Assembly (NCBI GenBank): GCA_965224105.1
Contig: CBDCYH010000002.1
Span: 1,116,001 to 1,180,000, forward strand
Origin: CBDCYH01 sp965224105
Lineage (GTDB): Bacteria; Bacteroidota; Rhodothermia; Rhodothermales; JABDKH01
Direction: 5' to 3'
DNA length: 64,000 nt
Shown: positions 8,302 to 15,417 of the stretch, piece after piece
Layout: each line of letters opens with the position of its first letter
How positions within the stretch are numbered: position 1 is the first letter of the stretch
Made by a program: the position numbers and the translations under genes
Notes under the pieces: model-generated
The model's database searches: none
Told to the model about the DNA's origin: nothing
Seen by the model: the letters and a program-made list of their open reading frames with translations, nothing else

Positions 8302-9356
8302 GTTACAACATCAGCGGGATCCAGCAAATTGGAGTTGGGGTTGCTGATATCGAAGCAGCGTGGGCATGGTATCGAAAATATTTTGGGATGGATGTGCCGG
8401 TTTTCCGTGAGGCGGCGGAAGCGGCGCTGATGGCTCGCTACACTGGAGGCGAGGTTCATAGCCGAGATGCCGTATTGGCCCTGAACCTTCAGGGTGGCTC
8501 TGGCATGGAGATCTGGCAATTCACAAGCCGCACACCAAACGGCCCTTTCCGAGATGCGCAACTTGGTGACACGGGGATTTTTGCTGCCAGAATAAAGACG
8601 CCTGATGTTCACGAGGCTCGCCGCGCGCTGGACAGGTTCGACGATATTGATGTAGGTGCGGTTGCCCGAGACCCCGCCGGCCACACCCACTTTGTGATGC
8701 GCGACCTAGCTGGTAACCACTTCGATGTTGTAGAGTCTGACTCGTGGTTCGCCCGCGGGCGTCATTTTACCGGCGGACCGAGTGGGTGCCTTATGGGTGT
8801 TTCCAGCATCGACTTTGTGATACCCCTGTACAGCGAAATCCTTGGCTACGATCGTGTGGACTTTGACGAGACCGGTACATTTGACGACTTGCAGTTTTAC
8901 CCTGGAGGCAGCGGTAATTTCCGGCGGGTGCTTCTGTCCCACACAAAAGAACGGAGCGGACCGTTTTCCCCATTGTTCGGATCAAGCCAAATTGAACTCA
9001 TCCAAGCTGTTGACAGAACACCAGGGAAACTTTTTGATGGAAGATATTGGGGTGACCTGGGATTCATTCACTTGTGCTTTGATGTAAATGGAATGGATGC
9101 GCTGGAATCCGCTTGTGAACAACTGGGCTACGCGTTCACGGTTGACAGCAAGGAATCATTTGACATGGGTGAGGCGGCTGGCCGATTCAGTTATATCGAG
9201 GATCCCGATGGTACGTTGATAGAATTTGTCGAAACGCATCGCGTTCCGATCCTGAAGAAAGTTGGTTGGTACCTGGACTTGCGAAAGCGACCCGCAACTA
9301 AGCCGCTTCCTCGCTGGATGATTAAATCACTCGCGATGAGCCGGGTGGGGTCCTGA
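8298..9356 (+). CDS. Two-domain VOC (glyoxalase/dioxygenase-fold) protein
   Basis: The 352 residues form two vicinal-oxygen-chelate halves. The first (about 1-145) opens with ISGIQQIGVGVADIEAAWAW and ends NHFDVVES. The second (about 155-315) contains GFIHLCFDV and SYIEDPDGTLIEFVE, which keep the usual His and Glu metal positions. The first half lacks the usual first His (Gln-Gln instead), so probably only one metal centre is active. A basic C-terminal tail (about 315-352) is extra. The ATG overlaps the stop of the acyl-ligase/oxoamine-synthase gene (ATGA) and the reductase follows 13 bp later, so the three are co-transcribed. A role in modifying the keto-amine lipid (epimerisation, oxygenation or lyase chemistry) is an inference from context only. 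Confidence 0.82.
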   Translation: MSYNISGIQQIGVGVADIEAAWAWYRKYFGMDVPVFREAAEAALMARYTGGEVHSRDAVLALNLQGGSGMEIWQFTSRTPNGPFRDAQLGDTGIFAARIKTPDVHEARRALDRFDDIDVGAVARDPAGHTHFVMRDLAGNHFDVVESDSWFARGRHFTGGPSGCLMGVSSIDFVIPLYSEILGYDRVDFDETGTFDDLQFYPGGSGNFRRVLLSHTKERSGPFSPLFGSSQIELIQAVDRTPGKLFDGRYWGDLGFIHLCFDVNGMDALESACEQLGYAFTVDSKESFDMGEAAGRFSYIEDPDGTLIEFVETHRVPILKKVGWYLDLRKRPATKPLPRWMIKSLAMSRVGS

Positions 9357-9369
9357 AGTTTTTTGCCGC

Positions 9370-10158
9370 ATGAGTTTCAACGGGAAACGTATCTGGATAA
9401 CAGGAGCATCGGCCGGTATCGGAGAAGCCCTCGCGTACGCTTTTGCCCGAGAAGGCGGGCGACTAGTCTTGTCTGCACGCCGAGCCGACAAGCTGGCAGA
9501 GGTGGTTAACAACTGTGACAATCCCGAACAACACTCGATAGTACCACTTGACCTGTCCGAAAAAGCACAGATTACAACAAGTGCTGACACCGTCCTTGGC
9601 GAAGAGCCAGTCGATCTACTGGTATGCAACGGCGGAATCAGTCAGCGATCCCTCGCTCTTGAAACGAAGGCTGAGGTTGAGCTCTACATCATGGAGGTCA
9701 ACTATTTTGCAACGGTCACATTATCGAAGGCTGTTGCCAGGCACATGGTCGAACGTGGAAGTGGACATATTGTAATTGTGAGCAGCCTTGCAGGAAAAGT
9801 CGGAGCGCCTTTCCGGTCAACCTACGCCGCATCCAAACACGCGCTGCACGGTTTCTTTGATGTGCTGAGAAATGAAATCCGCGACAGGGGTGTAAGCGTG
9901 ACTCTCGTGTGCCCGGGATTCATCAAGACAGAAATTTCAATCAACGCGATGACTGCGGATGGTTCACCGCAGGGCACCATGGATGCAGCCCAGGCCGGTG
10001 GTGTATCGGCACGGGAATGCGCGCAAAAAATCGTCGAATCGGTAAGGAAAAACAGGCAAGAGGTCTACATTGGTGGTCGCGAGGTTGCTGCCGTATATCT
10101 AAAGCGCTTTTTTCCGGGCTTGCTGGATCGAATACTCAGAAAACGCGCGCGGCAATAG
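9370..10158 (+). CDS. Short-chain dehydrogenase/reductase, probable 3-keto-lipid reductase
   Basis: The 262 residues follow the classical SDR pattern. The cofactor motif TGASAGIG is near residue 12 and NGG near residue 88. The catalytic Ser is in IVIVSSLAGKVGAP and the YxxxK is in STYAASKHALHGF; PGFIKTEI follows. The C-terminal part (VYLKRFFPGLLDRILRKRARQ) is hydrophobic and basic, as in the membrane-associated DHRS7/3-ketodihydrosphingosine-reductase branch. Pairing an alpha-oxoamine synthase with such an SDR is the standard two-step route to sphingoid bases and to capnine-type sulfonolipids. This gene is therefore the expected reductase of the operon. It ends the operon; the next gene starts 67 bp on and seems separately controlled. 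Confidence 0.85.
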   Translation: MSFNGKRIWITGASAGIGEALAYAFAREGGRLVLSARRADKLAEVVNNCDNPEQHSIVPLDLSEKAQITTSADTVLGEEPVDLLVCNGGISQRSLALETKAEVELYIMEVNYFATVTLSKAVARHMVERGSGHIVIVSSLAGKVGAPFRSTYAASKHALHGFFDVLRNEIRDRGVSVTLVCPGFIKTEISINAMTADGSPQGTMDAAQAGGVSARECAQKIVESVRKNRQEVYIGGREVAAVYLKRFFPGLLDRILRKRARQ

Positions 10159-10194
10159 TTATGTGCTGGAGAGGAACAATCAATTTTGTCCCAC

Positions 10195-10213
10195 GTGGTA
10201 ACGGGATTATCAC
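10195..10213 (+). promoter_or_regulatory. 19-bp inverted repeat, possible Fur/Zur-type box
   Basis: GTGGTAACGGGATTATCAC is a 7-5-7 inverted repeat (GTGGTAA and TTATCAC, one mismatch) of the size bound by Fur-family repressors. It ends 13 bp before the GTG start of the His-rich exported protein, and its right half overlaps a possible -10. Position ahead of a TonB receptor operon with metal-binding features supports a metal-responsive operator, but the sequence is not a close copy of a known consensus. Confidence 0.3.
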
Positions 10214-10225
10214 TCGTGCCAAGCA

Positions 10226-10576
10226 GTGAACCTTGTTCAAAGCAAAATAAGCTACCTTCTTTTCGTCGCCGTCCTGGTTGGCGGATTTGTATCGCCCGTG
10301 TTTCACGAAGCGGTTCACGCATACGAACGAAGCCTTGACGCCAGCGCGATCCACACAGGACACGTACACGGCGAGGGCTCCGATCTACAGCAAGAGCATC
10401 ACATCGATTCCAGCCACGATTTCTGTAGCATCTGCAGTTTTCGGTGGAGTTCGCTGGATGCGGGCGAGAAGATACATCCCACATTTATCGCTCCGGGTGC
10501 AGCGCATTTCGCCTATAGCTCCGCAAGTTTCCTGGAGCGTGGCCGCCTAACAATCCGCCCTCCACCTGCCCTCTAA
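10226..10576 (+). CDS. Small His-rich exported protein with CxxC, metal-uptake operon leader gene
   Basis: The 116 residues begin at a GTG. An N-terminal signal/anchor helix (YLLFVAVLVGGFVSPVF) precedes a histidine-rich stretch (HTGHVHGEGSD, EHHIDSSHDF) and a FCSIC pair. Proteins of this kind often precede TonB receptors for zinc or copper in Bacteroidota and are thought to handle the metal in the periplasm or to sense it. The exact family is not identified. The receptor gene follows after about 130 bp, with a 19-bp palindrome just upstream. The protein is too small and variable for a functional claim beyond probable metal binding. Confidence 0.6.
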   Translation: MNLVQSKISYLLFVAVLVGGFVSPVFHEAVHAYERSLDASAIHTGHVHGEGSDLQQEHHIDSSHDFCSICSFRWSSLDAGEKIHPTFIAPGAAHFAYSSASFLERGRLTIRPPPAL

Positions 10577-10708
10577 CGCCTGTCGGGTTCCTACCCCGGC
10601 ACTAATTCCAGGCAACTTCCTTAACGCGTGTCCTGCAATTTCGGACGCTCCAAACAGCGTCTCGTGCAGGACCGGAGCCAGTTACATTCGCGATTGCAGG
10701 TGGCAACG

Positions 10709-13066
10709 ATGTTTCGCATTCCTGGCCTCGTTCTACTCCTTTTGATGATCCAAACCGGACTCGTTTTCGGTCAATCTAAAAGTATTCGAGGCACGATTAC
10801 AGACTCTACAGGAGATCCGATCCCCGGAGTCAACATATCTGTACCTACACTACTACGAGGAACAACTTCAGACCTTCGTGGACGATATGTGTTAGAAGAG
10901 TTTTCCGTAGACACAGTCACGGTTGTCTTCAGTTTTCTTGGATACCGCAAGGAAGTACGTCTTGTTAGGCTGGATCGTCCGGTAATAGTGCTAGACGTAG
11001 TGCTTGAAGAGCAGGTTGCCGACCTGGAAGAAGTAACGATTGTCGAAGACAAATTGCGAGAGCAGTTAGAGAGAGCCACGCAGTCCGTTACCGTTTTGGA
11101 GGCTGCCGAGCTAGAAGACCTCCGTGGTCAAACCCTTGGACAGACTGTAGGTCAGCTTCCGGGGGTGACCGCCCTTTCGACGGGGCCGAGCATTCAGAAG
11201 CCGGTAATCCGCGGATTGCATTCCGATCGCGTCGTGATCCTGAACGACGGCGTGAGGCAGGAAGGCCAGCAATGGGGAGCGGAGCACGCGCCCGAAATTG
11301 ATCCGTTTGCGGGGACCAGGATTGAGGTGATAAGAGGTGCGGCTGGTGTAGAGTACGGTGCCGGAGCGATAGCGGGAGTTATTAGAATCGAGGACGAGGC
11401 ATTGCCATCCAGCCCGGGACTTTCTGGCCAGGTCTCTTTGAACGGTTTCTCCAACAACTCGCAACTGGCAGGATCGGTTAAGCTTGAGGGAAGTGACCGA
11501 AGGGTACCCGGCCTTGGCATCAGAGTGCAAGGGAGTGCACGTCGTGCTGGCGCGGCTAGAGCTCCGGACTACGTATTGGGTAACACGGGCTTTTTCGAAC
11601 GAAGCGGAGAGGTTGCGATTGGTCTGATTCGTGGACCTCTTGATCTGGAATCCCATTTCTCGCACTACGGAACGGACCTTGGAATTTATTCTGGTTCGCA
11701 CTTCAATACTTTCGCAGCACTCGACACCGTTCTTGCGCTTGGTCGACCTCCTGTGGAGTATTCTTTTGATTATCAGATTGATGCTCCTAAACAAACGATA
11801 ACACATGATGTCCTTGCATTGAGAGGCCACTACACGCTGATTGGCGGCGCCCACATAGAATCTAACTACGGTCTGCAAATCAACCGTCGCAAAGAGTATG
11901 ACTCCGATCGTGTTGGAGGAAGGGATCCACTCGCCAGGGCGGCGTTCGACCTGGAGTTGATTACCCAGACGCTCACCACGAAGTTTCAGAGCAAACCAGG
12001 TGGGGTGTTGCGAGGTGATGGATACTATGTTCTCGGTATCGACGGTGCTACACAGGGAAATCGATCAGAAATCGGATACCTGATTCCCAACTACCGTTCC
12101 TACTCCGCGGGAGTGTTTGCGCGATCGGCATTCGTGCGCGGACCGTTGACACTGGAGGCGGGAGGTAGAATCGATAGCAAGTGGATGCAGGCGTTCCCGC
12201 GTGAAGGCGGTGGCCAGGGGGACTTCATTGAATATGATGAAAACTGGACGGGAGTGTCTGGAGTCGTCGGTGCTATTTGGTCGTTTGCCGAGAGTTGGAG
12301 TGTGGCATCAAACGCGTCGCTCGCGTGGCGTCCGCCAAGCATCAATGAACTGTTTAGTTATGGCATCCATCACGGCACATCGCAATTCGAAATTGGCAAT
12401 TCAGACCTGCGCCCTGAACAAAGTTTAGGACTGGATTTCACTTTACGGCATGCCAGCGAATCGGCGTCCCTGGAATTGAGCACTTTTGCAAACCGGATCC
12501 AGGAATACCTTTTCCTGGAACCATCCCAACAGGTTGTTGTCACCGTACGAGGTGTGTTTCCAGAATTCATCCACACCCAAACGGATGCCCTGTTAGCAGG
12601 CTTGGATGGCGCCGCCAGCATCTCGCCAGTTACGAATCTTACCCTTTCTGCTGATGGATCGCTCGTACGAGGAACGGACATCGATTCGGATCAGCCTCTA
12701 ATATCCATCCCTGCCGATCGCCTAACAGCTTCTGCGGAACTCGACATCGGCAGCCTGGGCAACCTAACGGAAACCGCTCTCTCGCTTGGTTCCACGTTGG
12801 TCCGCAGGCAGGATCGGTACCCGACACAAGTTGACGCCAGCGGCATGACCGTACCCGTGGATTACTCCGCGCCTCCTCCCGGATATACGCTCTTCCGGCT
12901 GGGACTATCCAGCACGTGGAACCTCGGCGAGACCGAAGTCAATTTCTCCGTTTCCGCGGAAAACATCTTCGATGTTGAGTATCGAGACTACCTGAGTCGC
13001 TACAGATATTTCGCTCATGACCCCGGACGCAACGTAATTGTCCGGATCCATATTCCATTTAACTAA
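10709..13066 (+). CDS. TonB-dependent outer-membrane receptor, probably for a metal
   Basis: I place the start at the ATG at 10709 because MFRIPGLVLLLLMIQTGLVFG is a clean signal peptide; the upstream GTG at 10628 would add 27 unlikely residues. About 785 residues remain. Residues about 25-105 are a carboxypeptidase-like regulatory domain (IRGTITDSTGDPIPGVNI). The plug follows (TLGQTVGQLPGVTAL, KPVIRGLHSDRVVILNDGV), then a 22-strand barrel ending near the C-terminal IHIPFN. Histidines cluster in predicted loops (EHAPEIDPF, ESHFSHYGTD, YGIHHGTSQFEIGN). The last motif resembles ZnuD-type zinc receptors. With the His-rich protein upstream and lipoproteins downstream, a zinc or related metal receptor is the best guess; the substrate is unproven. 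Confidence 0.88.
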   Translation: MFRIPGLVLLLLMIQTGLVFGQSKSIRGTITDSTGDPIPGVNISVPTLLRGTTSDLRGRYVLEEFSVDTVTVVFSFLGYRKEVRLVRLDRPVIVLDVVLEEQVADLEEVTIVEDKLREQLERATQSVTVLEAAELEDLRGQTLGQTVGQLPGVTALSTGPSIQKPVIRGLHSDRVVILNDGVRQEGQQWGAEHAPEIDPFAGTRIEVIRGAAGVEYGAGAIAGVIRIEDEALPSSPGLSGQVSLNGFSNNSQLAGSVKLEGSDRRVPGLGIRVQGSARRAGAARAPDYVLGNTGFFERSGEVAIGLIRGPLDLESHFSHYGTDLGIYSGSHFNTFAALDTVLALGRPPVEYSFDYQIDAPKQTITHDVLALRGHYTLIGGAHIESNYGLQINRRKEYDSDRVGGRDPLARAAFDLELITQTLTTKFQSKPGGVLRGDGYYVLGIDGATQGNRSEIGYLIPNYRSYSAGVFARSAFVRGPLTLEAGGRIDSKWMQAFPREGGGQGDFIEYDENWTGVSGVVGAIWSFAESWSVASNASLAWRPPSINELFSYGIHHGTSQFEIGNSDLRPEQSLGLDFTLRHASESASLELSTFANRIQEYLFLEPSQQVVVTVRGVFPEFIHTQTDALLAGLDGAASISPVTNLTLSADGSLVRGTDIDSDQPLISIPADRLTASAELDIGSLGNLTETALSLGSTLVRRQDRYPTQVDASGMTVPVDYSAPPPGYTLFRLGLSSTWNLGETEVNFSVSAENIFDVEYRDYLSRYRYFAHDPGRNVIVRIHIPFN

Positions 13067-13078
13067 ATCAATAGAACC

Positions 13079-13687
13079 ATGTTTGCACAGTATTCCTTCT
13101 CCAGATTCGCTTTTCTGTTTTTCATTGCCGTATTTGGACTCGCAGCGTGCGATTCGAATGAACCCGACCCAGACGATGGCGCTGGGGAGGAAGAGGTGAT
13201 CACGCTTGTTCGCTTAACCTACACGGATGAGACTTCGGGAGCAGCCAGCACGGCAGACGCAGTCTTTGACGAAGCTGGAGTTTTGCAATCGACTGAAACG
13301 ATAACGTTAACCCAAGGTCGGACGTACAATTTTAGTATCGATCTCCAGAACACCACGGTGACTCCGCCTGAAAGCATCACCGAAGAAATCAGGGATGAAG
13401 AACCCGATGCGCACCGCTTCTTTTACGTTGCTGAGGGAGGGATAAGCAGCAGAATTTCCCTGCGCAACTTTGACACTGACAATAATGGCGACCCACTCGG
13501 GCTAACCTTTACAGTCGATGTGTCCGCCGGCCCAGCAGGGGCGGGGAATCTTCGCGTTAAGCTTCGGCACTATGAAGAAGATGCGACGCTGCCTGAGGAC
13601 AAACGCAATGACACCGCCAGCGCTGCGGAGGTCCCAGGAGTCGTCGAAAACGATGTAAACTTTGTCTTCCCGGTAGCGATTCAATGA
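13079..13687 (+). CDS. Lipoprotein of the TonB-receptor operon
   Basis: The 202 residues start with a lipoprotein signal (FAFLFFIAVFGLAAC, Cys at about 24) followed by an acidic linker DSNEPDPDDGAGEEE. The remainder is predicted beta-rich and ends VVENDVNFVFPVAIQ. It begins 12 bp after the receptor stop codon and overlaps the next gene by 4 bp, so it belongs to the same operon. Comparable lipoproteins next to TonB receptors in Bacteroidota usually act as surface or periplasmic accessory ligand-binding proteins. I do not recognise a named domain. The acidic cluster could bind cations. Confidence 0.7.
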   Translation: MFAQYSFSRFAFLFFIAVFGLAACDSNEPDPDDGAGEEEVITLVRLTYTDETSGAASTADAVFDEAGVLQSTETITLTQGRTYNFSIDLQNTTVTPPESITEEIRDEEPDAHRFFYVAEGGISSRISLRNFDTDNNGDPLGLTFTVDVSAGPAGAGNLRVKLRHYEEDATLPEDKRNDTASAAEVPGVVENDVNFVFPVAIQ

Positions 13688-14136
13688 CACTTGCAATGAA
13701 TCTTCGATCAACACTGCTGCTTTTATTTGTCTCGCTGGCATGCTTCGGATGCGTCAAGCTGAGCAACGACGCACCGGAGCATTCGAAGACAAATTCTGTC
13801 TGGACGATGGATCTCATTCGCACTCTGCCGGGACAGCAACAGAATTATATCAACTCGATAAAATCGAACTGGGCAAGTGCCAGGCAACTAGCAGATGAAC
13901 GAGGAGCAGTGCTCTCTTACAATGCATTTTCTGCGGAGCCAGATTCTTCGAGAGGCTGGGACGTGGTGTTGATGACGGAATACGCCGACTCCATCAGTTG
14001 GGAAAAGCGCGAAGAAATATTCCAGGATATCTTCAACTCAGACGAGTTTGTTGCGGTTGAACCCGCAGCACCATCGGCGGAGATGAGAGCGTTTTTTGCG
14101 GGAGGCGTTGTACTATCACAATTTGTGGACAAGTAA
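13684..14136 (+). CDS. Small lipoprotein, function unknown, end of TonB-receptor operon
   Basis: The 150 residues start at the ATG overlapping the previous stop (ATGA). The signal peptide (LRSTLLLLFVSLACFGC) ends in a lipobox Cys. The mature part has an alpha/beta pattern: WTMDLIRTLPGQQQNYINSI, a long amphipathic helix, GWDVVLMTEYADSISWEKRE. This resembles ferredoxin-like dimeric alpha/beta barrel domains of the ABM/DUF1330 type, although I cannot confirm the family. Tight coupling to the receptor and first lipoprotein suggests it works at the outer membrane or in the periplasm with them. Confidence 0.62.
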   Translation: MTLAMNLRSTLLLLFVSLACFGCVKLSNDAPEHSKTNSVWTMDLIRTLPGQQQNYINSIKSNWASARQLADERGAVLSYNAFSAEPDSSRGWDVVLMTEYADSISWEKREEIFQDIFNSDEFVAVEPAAPSAEMRAFFAGGVVLSQFVDK

Positions 14137-14173
14137 ACTACACCGCAAACCGAGCCCTCTCCGACAACTGCTA

Positions 14174-14470
14174 ATGAATACTCATACACTCGCGGCCGGC
14201 CCTGTCCTGAGCGTCGCTTACATAGGGCCGGCTGAGACGTCTGTTGCACGAGGTTGGGCTTTGAAGAGTTCTGGCATTTCCAGCCAGATCCGGAGAAGCC
14301 CAATCCCGTCTACGCTGGCCTTCGGGTCGGTGGTGCGCTGCTAGCCATCTCGTCGTTTTCGGGGGACGGAGAACCGGGAAGCGCCATGTTACATTCAGGA
14401 TCCGTTTGGCAATCAGATCAGGTTTGACGCAGTCCTCCCCGTCTCCGCATCCTTGACGTCACTTGGATAG
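14174..14470 (+). pseudogene. Decayed single-domain VOC (glyoxalase/bleomycin-resistance-like) gene
   Basis: This fills most of the 379-bp gap before the cytochrome gene. From the ATG at 14174 the frame reads MNTHTLAAGPVLSV, like a VOC first strand. From 14254 another frame reads LGFEEFWHFQPDP, then GGALLAISSFSGDGEPGSA, the middle of a VOC domain. From 14390 the first frame resumes with YIQDPFGNQIRFDAVLP, the conserved VOC C-terminus, and stops at TAG 14468-14470. Two frame changes and a missing stretch of about 30 codons before the C-terminal motif show that the gene is broken. Only about 98 codons remain, against 110-130 in intact relatives. The family matches the fold of the VOC protein at 8298 but is the short glyoxalase type, so recent duplication of that gene is unlikely. 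Confidence 0.72.
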
Positions 14471-14515
14471 AGTCATACATTAGACTCATATTTTCTCTTA
14501 ACCCACGCTAGAAAC

Positions 14516-15382
14516 ATGAAAACGGTAGTCCGATGGACGATCCGTTTGTTCTTGCTTCTGATTTTGTTATTCGGTGTCATGCTACTGTTTGGTCAAAACA
14601 GGGGTAACCGAATTATCTCCAAGACATACGATGTCCCCGAACCAGAACCTGCCATGGACGCAGCTCCGGATTCCACGCAGCTAGCCCACGGCTTTCGCCT
14701 ATCCCATACCCTTGCCTGCAGAGCATGCCACTCCGCCGATCTGAGCGGAACGGTTCTCGTTGACGCTCCTCCTTTCAAAATCACCAGCCCAAACCTCACT
14801 GGCGGTCAAGGATCACCCGTCGCAACATACACAGATGCTGACTGGGTGCGTAGCATCAAATACGGCGTGCGTCCAAACCGGACAGCAATAGCCTTGATGC
14901 CCGCGCCAGCCCTGCACGCATTAAGCCCATCGGACCTTGGTGACCTCGTCGGTTATCTGAAAAGTGTTCAACCCGTAGATACCTCGCAAGGAGAGACACA
15001 ATTCAGGCTTATCGGTAAAATAATACTCGCAACGGGAGCTCCCCTCTTCGAGACAACGAAACTTGACGTCAACAAAACGTACGACTACCCCGCACCGGCA
15101 ACTAGTGCTGAATATGGGAGCTACCTCTATCGGATTACCTGCGTGACTTGCCACGGTGCAGATTTGACAGGGGGACCATTTCCGGGAGATCCGAAGGTTA
15201 CCATCCCGTCTCTGGTAGGATCATCCGAATGGACAGCCGACCAATTTGCTAGAGCACTGCGCACCGGCGAGACACCAGGGGTCAGGCAGCTAGATGACTT
15301 GCTTATGCCGTGGAGTGCCTACAAACATTTCACCGACGATGAAACCCAGGCACTATACGCGTACATACAGTCTGCGTTCTAA
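14516..15382 (+). CDS. Membrane-anchored di-heme cytochrome c
   Basis: The 288 residues have one N-terminal hydrophobic helix (LFLLLILLFGVMLLF) acting as uncleaved anchor or signal. Two class I cytochrome c domains follow: heme 1 at CRACH (Cys68, Cys71, His72) and heme 2 at CVTCHGADLTGG near residue 210. Plausible distal Met residues occur in ALMPAPALHAL and DDLLMPWSAYKHF. Each domain ends with the usual GYLKSVQP or YAYIQSAF helix. The layout is that of periplasmic electron-transfer subunits of dehydrogenases or oxidases. No partner enzyme is adjacent, so the donor and acceptor are unknown. It is a monocistronic plus-strand gene convergent with pyrG. Confidence 0.88.
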   Translation: MKTVVRWTIRLFLLLILLFGVMLLFGQNRGNRIISKTYDVPEPEPAMDAAPDSTQLAHGFRLSHTLACRACHSADLSGTVLVDAPPFKITSPNLTGGQGSPVATYTDADWVRSIKYGVRPNRTAIALMPAPALHALSPSDLGDLVGYLKSVQPVDTSQGETQFRLIGKIILATGAPLFETTKLDVNKTYDYPAPATSAEYGSYLYRITCVTCHGADLTGGPFPGDPKVTIPSLVGSSEWTADQFARALRTGETPGVRQLDDLLMPWSAYKHFTDDETQALYAYIQSAF

Positions 15383-15417
15383 TCAAATCCACAGCTAAGG
15401 CCCCGCCGCGACATGAG

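Noticed and set aside
10185..10203. CACGTG-centred sequence resembling parS (TGTCCCACGTGGTAAC)
   Set aside because: Two to three mismatches on each side and isolated from the good pair at 52.9 kb; the overlap with the 19-bp metal-box candidate explains the region better.
11111..11878. 255-residue minus-strand frame
   Set aside because: It is antisense to the TonB receptor and shows no domain or signal sequence.
14096..14344. 82-residue plus-strand frame
   Set aside because: The frame crosses from the lipoprotein gene into the VOC pseudogene; only fragments of it carry the VOC pattern, so it is not an intact gene.
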